A stretch of 8,933 nucleotides of DNA from Firmicutes bacterium UBA6226 (GTDB taxonomy: Bacteria > Bacillota_A > Clostridia > Peptostreptococcales > Acidaminobacteraceae): positions 1 through 8,933 of the forward strand of contig DJWQ01000157.1 of NCBI GenBank assembly GCA_002441045.1, written 5' to 3'. The translations under genes and the position numbers were made by a program. Each line of letters starts with the position of its first letter. Position 1 is the first letter of the stretch. Below, piece by piece: positions 1 through 6,800 of this stretch. A model generated the notes under the pieces. The model saw only the letters and a program-made list of their open reading frames with translations. It did not search any database and had not been told where the DNA came from.

Positions 1-1571
1 GTATCTAAATCAAAAATTTCAAATTGATTTTCTTCTTCAACTACTTCTTGCTCAATTACGATACCATAATCAATAGCAAGTGCTTCTGCAGATTCAAAAT
101 CAAGTAATTGATTTAGTGTTGCCATTTTTCCTAATGCAATTAACTTCATAATCACATCAGTTGTTGGTTTGTTGATAATTTCAGCAAACTGTTTTACAGT
201 CATCTCTTCGGGAACATACACAATATCTTGAACTAATTGTTCATTGATTTTAGTTGTTCTTTCCTTTTCAGACTTTTCTTTATAAATAACACCTTTTTGC
301 TTTTTCTTCTTACCAAAGTCGAACTGTCTTCTATTTTCAACATCCGGTGCACTAAGTTCTTCTTTTAGTAATTTTTTAGTTTTCTTTGATTTCGTTTCTA
401 ATTTATCTGTATCAAAGGTAACAACAATTTTATCTTTCTTTGGTTTTCTTTTCTTTGGTGTTTTTTCTGCAATTTCCGCTTCAGTGAAAGTAGTCTTAGT
501 ATTATCCGTTTTTCTACCTTGACCTGGTGTGTAATCCTTATCCTTATTAAAACCACCACCAAATGATTTTGGTTTATTGTAACCACCTTGATCATTTCTT
601 GAGCGATTTGAGTCGTATGGCTTACCATCAGCGCCAGTTCTTGGCTTGTTGTATCCGCCTCTATTTTCATAGTTTGGTTTCGAACCATCATTAGGACGAT
701 TTGGATCATACGGTCTTTTTTCATATGGTCTATTATAACCTGTACCATCGTTCTCGCGAGGTTTTCTATCTCTATTATCTTTGTTATAAGGTGGTTTTTG
801 ACCATCTCTATTGTATGGAGGTCTTTGTCCATCTCTGTTGTATTGAGGTCTTTCACCCTCTTTGTTATCGCGATTGTATGGTCTTTGGTTGTCTCTGTTA
901 TACTGAGGTCTTTCGCCATCTTTATTTTCATCGCGATTATATGACTTTTGGTAATTACTTCTTTGGTTATCGCCAGATGAACGATTGGTATTATCGCGAT
1001 TTTCATAATTTCTGTTATTGCTATTATTATATGGCTTTCTTTCACCAGTAGTATTAGTATTGTTATTGTAGTTTCCGCTACCTGAAGTATTTCTATTATT
1101 GTTATAGTTATTGTTTCTATTGCGATTGTCGTAATTACGGTTGTCACCGCCTCTATTATCGCTATTTCTATTATCATTACCACGATTATCGCCACTTCTA
1201 TTATCGCTATTTCTATTGTCATAGCCTTTGTTTTGACGACGATTTTCTTCTTCACGAATTTCCTTGGTTCTATCGTAAATAATCTTATGATGTTTTTCTG
1301 GCTTAGCTTGATCTTGTGACTTATTTTCAGCTGAAGCTTGTGGCTTTTCTTGTGGCTTTTCTTGTGGCTTTTCTTGTGTGTTTTTAACAGATTCTGTCTT
1401 GTCTACAGAAGCACTCTTCATAAATCTCCCTTTTAACTTACTAATTTCTTGATCTTCCAAAGTACTCATATGGTTTTTAACATCTAAACCCATTTCATGA
1501 GCTTTGTCGATCAGATCTTTGTTTGCAATATTCAACTCTTTTGCGAGTTCATGGATTCTGGTCTTTGACAT
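1..1571 (-). CDS. infB: Translation initiation factor IF-2, N-terminal part (runs off the left edge)
   Basis: IF2 is the GTPase that places initiator tRNA on the 30S subunit and promotes subunit joining. The 523 visible codons are open to the window edge, and the GTPase domain lies beyond it. Residues 1-50 form a first IF2_N module (begins [20 protein letters not shown]). Residues 51-109 are a charged linker with three QEKP repeats. Residues 110 to about 345 are very rich in Asn, Arg, Gly, Asp and Tyr. A Lys-rich basic stretch follows at about 355-435, then a second IF2_N module at about 441-505 (contains [20 protein letters not shown]). B. subtilis IF2 has the same two N-modules but a far shorter linker, so this protein should exceed 1000 residues. 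The ATG is fixed by a GGAGGTG Shine-Dalgarno 5 nt upstream. It is the last visible gene of the rimP-nusA operon, 15 nt after rplGA. Identity rests on the N-modules and gene order. Confidence 0.95.
   Translation of the reverse strand, partial: MSKTRIHELAKELNIANKDLIDKAHEMGLDVKNHMSTLEDQEISKLKGRFMKSASVDKTESVKNTQEKPQEKPQEKPQASAENKSQDQAKPEKHHKIIYDRTKEIREEENRRQNKGYDNRNSDNRSGDNRGNDNRNSDNRGGDNRNYDNRNRNNNYNNNRNTSGSGNYNNNTNTTGERKPYNNSNNRNYENRDNTNRSSGDNQRSNYQKSYNRDENKDGERPQYNRDNQRPYNRDNKEGERPQYNRDGQRPPYNRDGQKPPYNKDNRDRKPRENDGTGYNRPYEKRPYDPNRPNDGSKPNYENRGGYNKPRTGADGKPYDSNRSRNDQGGYNKPKSFGGGFNKDKDYTPGQGRKTDNTKTTFTEAEIAEKTPKKRKPKKDKIVVTFDTDKLETKSKKTKKLLKEELSAPDVENRRQFDFGKKKKQKGVIYKEKSEKERTTKINEQLVQDIVYVPEEMTVKQFAEIINKPTTDVIMKLIALGKMATLNQLLDFESAEALAIDYGIVIEQEVVEEENQFEIFDLD
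536..1244 (-). other. Region of infB encoding an Asn/Arg/Gly-rich disordered segment
   Basis: Codons 110 to about 345 of infB encode almost only Asn, Arg, Gly, Asp, Tyr, Pro, Gln, Lys and Ser. Recurrent short motifs are DNRN, DNRG, YNNN, YNRD, GERP and GGYNKP. Hydrophobic residues are nearly absent and no fold is expected. The composition resembles the RGG/prion-like regions of RNA-binding proteins. The frame stays open throughout and uses both AGA and CGY for Arg and both AAT and AAC for Asn, so it looks like maintained coding sequence rather than a recent simple-repeat expansion. The AT-rich repetitive codons leave long open stretches in other frames, which are not genes. Confidence 0.85.
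774..920 (-). repeat. Imperfect tandem repeats in infB (YNRD-type units)
   Basis: Infb residues about 218-266 consist of five degenerate units of the form (GERP)QYNRD-N/G-Q-R/K-P-P. In order they contain [34 protein letters not shown] and YNKDN. The DNA repeats too, but with synonymous changes (AAC/AAT, AGA/CGC), so the array is old enough to have drifted. Such arrays can change length by slippage. Confidence 0.75.
1337..1378 (-). repeat. 12-bp tandem repeat in infB (QEKP x3)
   Basis: On the plus strand CTTGTGGCTTTT occurs three times head to tail (1337-1348, 1349-1360, 1361-1372), followed by a partial fourth copy. In the infB frame each unit gives Gln-Glu-Lys-Pro. The copies are identical, so this is a recent in-frame duplication and a possible length-variable site within the linker. 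Confidence 0.9.
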
Positions 1572-1576
1572 TGCTT

Positions 1577-1583
1577 CACCTCC
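1577..1583 (-). promoter_or_regulatory. Ribosome binding site of infB
   Basis: GGAGGTG, a near-perfect anti-16S match, lies 5 nt upstream of the infB ATG at 1571, in the 15-nt gap after the rplGA stop. It decides the infB start. Confidence 0.9.
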
Positions 1584-1586
1584 GGT

Positions 1587-1889
1587 TTATAGAGCGTCAA
1601 TTTTTTCAATTAAAGCTCTTGAGAATTTTTTGTTTGTTACACCGAACAATCCATAATTGTCTTTACCAATTGCGTTTGATAAAGTTGTTTTGTCTGAGAT
1701 AACTCTATAAGCGACACCTTCGGATTCACACAACGTGATTATCTTGCTTTTTGTCGATTCATTTAAATCAGTAGCAATAATCAGTAATGAAATTTTTTTG
1801 CGTTTTATTCCCTGTTCGCAAAGTGTCTCGCCTGGTACTAACTGACCAGCTTTCCTTGCGAATCCTAAAAGTGATAAAACATTACTCAT
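1587..1889 (-). CDS. rplGA: YlxQ, L7Ae-family RNA-binding protein
   Basis: A 100-residue protein of the L7Ae/L30e/Gadd45 family, which binds kink-turn RNA. The opening (MSNVLSLLGFARKAGQLVPG) and the following basic KRKK with a hydrophobic LLIIATDL strand match YlxQ of Bacillota, which is also about 100 residues. Its cellular role is not firmly known, and association with ribosomal or other structured RNA is the usual inference. Two starts are possible. GTG at 1895 would have AAGGAAAGG only 4 nt upstream, whereas ATG at 1889 has it 10 nt upstream and gives the family length, so ATG is preferred. It overlaps the rnpM stop by 8 nt, which suggests translational coupling. The position between rnpM and infB is the standard Bacillota order. 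Confidence 0.9.
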   Translation of the reverse strand: MSNVLSLLGFARKAGQLVPGETLCEQGIKRKKISLLIIATDLNESTKSKIITLCESEGVAYRVISDKTTLSNAIGKDNYGLFGVTNKKFSRALIEKIDAL

Positions 1890-2145
1890 GTTCACTTAAC
1901 CTTTCCTTAAGCTTTTCGAACACCTCATCATCAATCTTTGTTTCTAGTGCGCGATTGAAGGCATTCTTTTTAATAGCAAGATCAAAGCATGCTTTGTCAT
2001 TACAGATGTAAGCACCTCTTCCATTGGCTTTTCCTGTAAAATCGACAGATACCTCGTTCTCATTATTTTTAACAACCCTGATCAATTCCTTCTTAGGCTT
2101 TTGCGCACCACAAGCGATACATTTTCTCATGGGTATCTTTTTCAT
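1882..2145 (-). CDS. rnpM: RnpM (YlxR), RNase P modulator
   Basis: An 87-residue small basic protein of the YlxR family (DUF448). In B. subtilis this protein binds the RNase P RNA and modulates tRNA 5' processing. Family hallmarks are MRKCIACGAQKPKKELIRVV near the N terminus (residues 6-25) and the GRGAYIC motif (42-48). Four cysteines, C9/C12 (CxxC) and C48/C53, could bind a metal; this is inferred from spacing only. The ATG at 2145 is 2 nt after the nusA stop, and GGAG inside the last nusA codons lies 13 nt upstream, a rather long spacing. The internal ATG at 2130 has no ribosome binding site and would remove the conserved KKIP lead. Its end overlaps rplGA by 8 nt. Confidence 0.93.
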   Translation of the reverse strand: MKKIPMRKCIACGAQKPKKELIRVVKNNENEVSVDFTGKANGRGAYICNDKACFDLAIKKNAFNRALETKIDDEVFEKLKERLSEHE

Positions 2146-2147
2146 AT

Positions 2148-3233
2148 TTATTCTTCATCTCCATATACTTCTTCATACTCGCCAATTTCTTTCAAGTAAG
2201 CTTTGTATTGAGTTTCATTTTTGATATCGATTTTCCAACCTGTTAACTTAGCAGCTAATCTTGCATTTTGGCCTTCTTTACCAATTGCAAGAGATAACTG
2301 ATAATCAGGAACGACGACTAAAGCCGAATTATCATCTTCATCAACCTCTACTCTCATAACTTTCGCTGGGCTAAGTGCGTTTGAAATAAGGATAGCTGGG
2401 TTTTCATTCCATTCGATAACATCAATTTTCTCACCTTGTAACTCATCGACGATGTTTTGAACACGGTGTCCCTTTTGGCCAACACAAGATCCAACTGGAT
2501 CGAGGTCAGGATTTGGTGCATAAACTGCAATTTTAGTTCTCGAACCTGGCTCTCTAGAAATACCTTTAATCTCTACTTCGCCATCGAAAATTTCTGGTAC
2601 TTCAAGTTCAAATAAACGCTTAACTAATCCAGGGTGTGTTCTTGAAACATAAATCTGAGGGCCTTTAGTTGAGTTTTTAACCTCTGTTATAACCGTCTTA
2701 ATTCTTTCACCTTGAATATATGCTTCATTAGGAATTTGCTCGTTTGGTTGCATAATTGCTTCAGTTCTTCCTAAGCTTATATAAACGATTCCTTTAGAAA
2801 CTCTGTGAATAACACCATTTACGATTTCACTTTCTCTACTAGAATATTCATCGTAAATTACGCCTCTTTCAGCCTCACGTATTTTTTGAACAACTACTTG
2901 CTTAGCAGATTGAGCAGCAATTCTTCCAAAATCTTTTGGCGTTACTTTCTCTTTAACAACATCGCCATTTTCAAAATTTGGATCGATTTTTTTGGCATCT
3001 TCAAGAGAAATTTGAGTTATGTCATCGATGACTTCATCAGCTACAATTCTTACAGAATAAACGTTGAATTCACCATTTTCACGATTAATTTCAACTTCAA
3101 CATTGTGCGAAGCACTAAAGTTATTTTTATAAGCTTTGACAACTGCATCTTCTATGACATCAAATAGCATATCAATTGCTAGTCCTTTTTCCTTCTCAAG
3201 TTGCTCTAAAGCAAGCAATAATTCTGTTTTCAC
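2148..3233 (-). CDS. nusA: Transcription termination/antitermination factor NusA
   Basis: NusA binds RNA polymerase and nascent RNA, prolongs pausing and stimulates intrinsic termination. At 361 residues this is the short Bacillota form (B. subtilis about 371) without the C-terminal acidic repeats of enterobacteria. Domains are an RNAP-binding N-terminal domain (about 1-125), an S1 domain (about 135-200, containing [20 protein letters not shown]), KH1 with its GQKG loop at 252-255 after DPVGSCV, and KH2 with GKEG at 318-321 followed by [14 protein letters not shown]. The start is GTG, supported by AGGAGGG 7 nt upstream that overlaps the rimP stop codon. There is a 12-nt gap to rimP and 2 nt to rnpM, so it is clearly operonic. 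Control is probably exerted in the leader at 3723-3833 (see the hairpin entry). Confidence 0.97.
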   Translation of the reverse strand: MKTELLLALEQLEKEKGLAIDMLFDVIEDAVVKAYKNNFSASHNVEVEINRENGEFNVYSVRIVADEVIDDITQISLEDAKKIDPNFENGDVVKEKVTPKDFGRIAAQSAKQVVVQKIREAERGVIYDEYSSRESEIVNGVIHRVSKGIVYISLGRTEAIMQPNEQIPNEAYIQGERIKTVITEVKNSTKGPQIYVSRTHPGLVKRLFELEVPEIFDGEVEIKGISREPGSRTKIAVYAPNPDLDPVGSCVGQKGHRVQNIVDELQGEKIDVIEWNENPAILISNALSPAKVMRVEVDEDDNSALVVVPDYQLSLAIGKEGQNARLAAKLTGWKIDIKNETQYKAYLKEIGEYEEVYGDEE

Positions 3234-3240
3234 CGGTTAT

Positions 3241-3247
3241 CCCTCCT
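3241..3247 (-). promoter_or_regulatory. Ribosome binding site of nusA (GTG start)
   Basis: AGGAGGG lies 7 nt upstream of the GTG at 3233 and shares bases with the TAG stop of rimP (3246-3248). The strong site justifies the non-ATG start, and the overlap suggests translation of nusA is linked to termination on rimP. Confidence 0.88.
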
Positions 3248-3713
3248 ATTCAAATTCAACGACAAGTTTTGTTAGTGATACTTTGCTTTTCGGTATCTCG
3301 ATTTTACCCATCTTCTCATGTTCGATCACAATATGATCGTCAATCAAACCAACGAGCTTACCATTTAAGACTTTTTGTCCTTCAAAAGCTTGAAATAACT
3401 TGAGTTGAACTTCTCTTCCAACAAATTTTTCAAATTCTTTTTCTTTCTTGAGAACACGTTCAACACCTGGAGAAGAAACTTCAAGGAAATACTGTTCTTC
3501 AATAGGATCAAGTGCATCTAACTTTGCATTTAGAAACTGGCTTACCATTTGACAATCATCTAATGTTACCGGCTCTTCTTTATCAATGGTAACTCTCAAA
3601 TATCTGTAAGGACCTTCCTTAACAAACTCAATATCAACGATTTCCATATTATTTGTCGCTACAAACGGGGTCAAAATTTCTTCGACGACATCTACAACTC
3701 TTCTTTTTTTCAT
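3246..3713 (-). CDS. rimP: Ribosome maturation factor RimP
   Basis: RimP acts in late 30S subunit assembly. The 155-residue product has the two-domain RimP pattern: an alpha/beta N-terminal half containing EIVDIEFVKEGPYRYLRVTI, the signature YFLEVSSPGVERVLKKEKEF at about residues 75-94, and an Sm-like C-terminal barrel ending in KVSLTKLVVEFE. A GTG three codons upstream (3722) keeps the frame open but has no ribosome binding site. The ATG at 3713 has TAGGTG 6 nt upstream and gives the usual length, so it is preferred. First gene of the operon, downstream of a 110-nt leader. The stop is TAG, the only non-TAA stop in the window. Confidence 0.95.
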   Translation of the reverse strand: MKKRRVVDVVEEILTPFVATNNMEIVDIEFVKEGPYRYLRVTIDKEEPVTLDDCQMVSQFLNAKLDALDPIEEQYFLEVSSPGVERVLKKEKEFEKFVGREVQLKLFQAFEGQKVLNGKLVGLIDDHIVIEHEKMGKIEIPKSKVSLTKLVVEFE

Positions 3714-3719
3714 ATTACG

Positions 3720-3725
3720 CACCTA
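3720..3725 (-). promoter_or_regulatory. Ribosome binding site of rimP
   Basis: TAGGTG lies 6 nt upstream of the ATG at 3713. It includes the alternative GTG (3722), which argues against that GTG as the start. Confidence 0.65.
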
Positions 3726-3752
3726 CTTTCAATTCTATGTAGTCTATATTCA

Positions 3753-3770
3753 GCGATAGTGATTAATCGC
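3753..3770 (-). other. Small hairpin in the rimP leader
   Basis: GCGAT and ATCGC can pair as a 5-bp stem with an 8-nt loop, downstream of the main leader hairpin and about 40 nt before the rimP start. No U-tract follows, so it is not a terminator. Four bases here (CAGC, 3751-3754) could instead pair with GCTG at 3815-3818, next to a second possible pairing of 3739-3743 with 3822-3826. The leader may therefore have alternative folds, but the evidence is weak. Confidence 0.3.
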
Positions 3771-3792
3771 ATAAATGCCCATATCAATAACA

Positions 3793-3814
3793 AAGAGTGG
3801 GAAATCCCACTCTT
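3793..3814 (-). terminator. Leader hairpin with interrupted U-tract: attenuator of rimP-nusA and/or polC terminator
   Basis: A perfect 9-bp stem (AAGAGTGGG / CCCACTCTT) closed by a 4-nt loop, followed on the minus strand by TGTTATTGAT. Counting the last stem bases, the RNA end reads UCUUUGUUAUUG, a U-rich tract broken by G and A. There is no U-tract on the plus strand, so it works only in the direction of the genes. It lies about 45 nt after the polC stop and also about 20 nt downstream of the predicted start point of the promoter at 3840-3868. It can therefore end polC readthrough and also act as an attenuator in the 5' leader. In B. subtilis a NusA-stimulated terminator in the nusA operon leader autoregulates NusA, and weak hairpins with U-tract interruptions are typical NusA-dependent sites. 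Confidence 0.75.
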
Positions 3815-3839
3815 GCTGTCAACTACTATTTACTTGAAT

Positions 3840-3868
3840 ATTATAACATATCTAACCCTGTTATGCAA
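3840..3868 (-). promoter_or_regulatory. Probable sigma-A promoter of the rimP-nusA-infB operon
   Basis: On the minus strand TTGCAT (3863-3868) and a consensus TATAAT (3840-3845) are separated by exactly 17 nt, and TG one base before TATAAT gives an extended -10. The -35 covers the TAA stop of polC, so the promoter straddles the end of that gene. Transcription should start near 3833 and give a leader of about 120 nt before rimP. The -35 matches only the TTG half of the consensus; the extended -10 compensates. Confidence 0.75.
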
Positions 3869-6800
3869 ATGAGAATAGTGATAATTGATTGTCTTCAGGC
3901 ATGTCTTCAAAACACCCATGTTGTTTTAAAGTTTCAATCACTGTTTTTGACACTTTTGTTAATCGTTGGAAGTCCTCAATTGACATAAATTCTTCCTGTT
4001 CTTCTCTGGTTTTTACGATGCTCAGCGCTGCGGACTCACCAACACCTTGAAGTGCGAGAAATGGTGGTAGGATCTTTCCATCGACAATCTTAAACTGTAA
4101 TGCATCGGATTTCAATAAATCAACTTTCAAGAAATTGAAGCCTCTACTATACATCTCATCAGCAATTTCAAGAATACCTTGCAGATCTTGTTCCTTTTTC
4201 GTAGGTTTTTCAAGTGCGTCCAGTTCCTTCATTTTAGCACGGATCACTTCAACACCTTTACAAATTAGATCTGCATCAAAATCATCTACTTTTGTTGAAA
4301 AATAGGTTGCATAAAAAGCAAGAGGATAATGTACCTTAAAATAGGCAATTCTAACCGACATCATAACATATGCAACCGCATGTGCCTTAGGAAACATATA
4401 CTGAATGGTTTGACAAGAATTGATGTACCAATCCGGAACATTATTTTCTTTCATAACCTTGATTTCTTCTTCCTTTAAGCCTTTACCTTTTCTTACATTT
4501 TCCATAATTTTGAACGATGTTAATGGCTCAAGTTTCATCTGAATCAAATAGTTCATAATATCATCACGAGTTGCAATTACTTCCTTTATCGTAACTGTGT
4601 TATTTCTTACCAAATCCTGTGCATTATTTACCCATACATCAGTACCATGTGAAAGACCTGAAATACGTACTAAGTCAGAAAATGTTTCAGGATTGGTATC
4701 TCTTAGCATTTGTCTAACAAACTTTGTACCAAACTCTGGAATTCCTAAACTGCCGATGTCCAAAGAGTAAGATGGATCTTTTATCTTCAAGGTCTCAGCA
4801 GATGTAAAAATCTTCATCGTATCCGGATCACCAAGTGGAATATCAAAAACATTGACACCTGTTAATTGTTCAAGATACTTGATGATCGTCGGAACGTCGT
4901 GCCCAAGTATGTCTAGTTTTAATAAACGGCCACTTATAGAATGATAGTCAAAGTGAGTGGTAATAACATCGGATGAAGTATCATTCGCAGGATACTGAAT
5001 CGGGCAAAACTCATGAATATCGCGATCAGCCGGCACTACCATAATACCACCTGGATGTTGTCCTGATGTCCTTTTAACGCCAGTCAACCCCTGTGCCAAA
5101 CGTTCGATTTCGTATCGATGCATATCAATTTCGCGTTCTTCAAAGTACTTTTTAACATAACCATAGGCTGTTTTATCCGCGATGGTACCTATGGTTCCCG
5201 CTTTAAATGTCTTGCCCTTACCAAATAGAACCTCACAATATTTATGCGCATTGGCTTGATAGATGCCAGCAAAGTTTAAGTCGATATCAGGCTCTTTATC
5301 GCCATCGAATCCAAGGAAGGTTTCAAATGGGATGTCAAAGCCATCTTTAAAATATCTTTCTCCACAAACTGGACAGTCTTTATCTGGCATGTCGACACCA
5401 GCGCCATATACGCCATCAGTGAAAAACTCTGAGTGCTTACAATTCTTACAAATATAATGAGGTGGTAATGGATTAACTTCTGTTATATCACTCATGGTTG
5501 CAGCGAACGAAGATCCTACAGACCCCCTAGATCCAACAAGAAAACCATCTTCTAAAGACTTAGTAACCAATTTTTGAGCGATGATGTACATGACTGCATA
5601 ACCATTGCCTATAATGGAATTAAGCTCCCTTAAAATTCTTTTTTCGACAATTTCAGGTAATGGATTACCATAAATCCGTTCTGCTTTCGCCATACACATG
5701 GTTCTAAATTCTTCATCAGCACCATCGATAGAAGGTGGAAACGTTCCTTTGGGTACTGGCCTTACCCATTCACACATATCTGCAATTTTAAGTGGATTAT
5801 CTATAACGACTTCTTCAGCTCGTTCACCGAGATAGGCAAACTCTTCAAGCATCTCTTCTGTCGTTCTAAAATAAAGAGGCGCTTGATTATCAGCATCACT
5901 ATAGCCATTACCGGCCATAAGAATTCTTCTAAAAACTTCATCTTCTGGGTTTAAGAAATGAACATCACAAGTTGCCACGACTGGCTTCCCTAAAGCATCT
6001 CCCATTTTAAGGACTCTACGATTGAGATTTCTAAGTTCCTCAACGGATTTGATCTTACCATTTTCAAGCATAAATGCATTATTATCAATGGGTTGAATCT
6101 CTAAATAATCATAAAAGTTTGCGATTTCAAGCACCTTATCTTCTGGCAAGTTGTTCATCATTGCTTTAAAAACTTCGCCAGCCTCACATGCACTACCAAT
6201 TAACAAGCCTTCTCTTTTACTGCGCAAAAGAGATTTGGGTACCCTTGGCTTTCTATAGTAGGTATTAAGGTTTGAATGAGATACGATTTCATATAGGTTC
6301 CTTAAGCCCGCTTGCGTTTGAGCGAGGATTATTACATGGTTCATTTCAAGTTGGCTATAATCATAATTCAGCATAGCGTATTTATTCAGTTCTATGAGAT
6401 TATGAACCTCACGTTCGCTTAGCATATTGATAAAATGAATAAATACACGTGCAGTTGCTTCTGCATCTGCTACCGCACGATGATGATCGTTTAAAGCAAT
6501 CTTCAAATGCTTTGTGATCGCCTTTAAATTATGTTTTTTTATACTGGTCAAAAGAAGCCGACTTAAAGTCAATGTATCTAATATCAGCGAGGTAAATGGA
6601 ATATTGTATAACTTGCAATAATGTCGAATGAAAGAGCAATCAAAGGTTGCATTGTGTGCAACAACTGGTGCGCCATCAACAAAGGCCATAAACTTAGGCA
6701 ATACTTCTTCTAAAGTAGGCATTTCAGATACCATTGCCTCGGAAATACCTGTCAACTCTACAATATTCGGTGGAATAGGACGATTGGGATTTATTAATTG

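Noticed and set aside
701..1051. 116-codon Cys/Tyr/His-rich open frame on the plus strand
   Set aside because: It is the antisense shadow of the repetitive infB segment, and its odd composition simply mirrors the Asn/Arg/Asp codons. It has no support as a gene.
536..1244. Possible CRISPR array or non-coding repeat region
   Set aside because: Repeats are short, degenerate and follow codon periodicity, with no fixed-length spacers. The infB frame is open throughout.
398..1255. 285-codon Ile/Thr-rich open frame on the minus strand
   Set aside because: It is a shifted frame of infB. It exists because AT-rich AAT/AGA/GAT codons of the low-complexity segment give few stops when shifted, and it has no ribosome binding site or recognisable domain. 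The infB frame has matching domains on both sides.
2805..3403. Overlapping plus-strand open frames opposite nusA and rimP
   Set aside because: Low-complexity, hydrophobic antisense products without a start signal. The minus-strand genes explain the sequence fully.
3815..3820. TTGACA (3817-3822, minus strand) as the -35 of the operon promoter
   Set aside because: No -10-like hexamer stands 16-18 nt downstream, where the hairpin stem lies. The TTGCAT/TATAAT pair just upstream is far better.
3739..3826. Kink-turn or riboswitch in the rimP leader, prompted by the L7Ae-like gene in the operon
   Set aside because: A split pairing of 3739-3743 and 3751-3754 with 3815-3826 is possible, but the G-A pairs of a kink-turn do not line up, and no known riboswitch core is recognisable.
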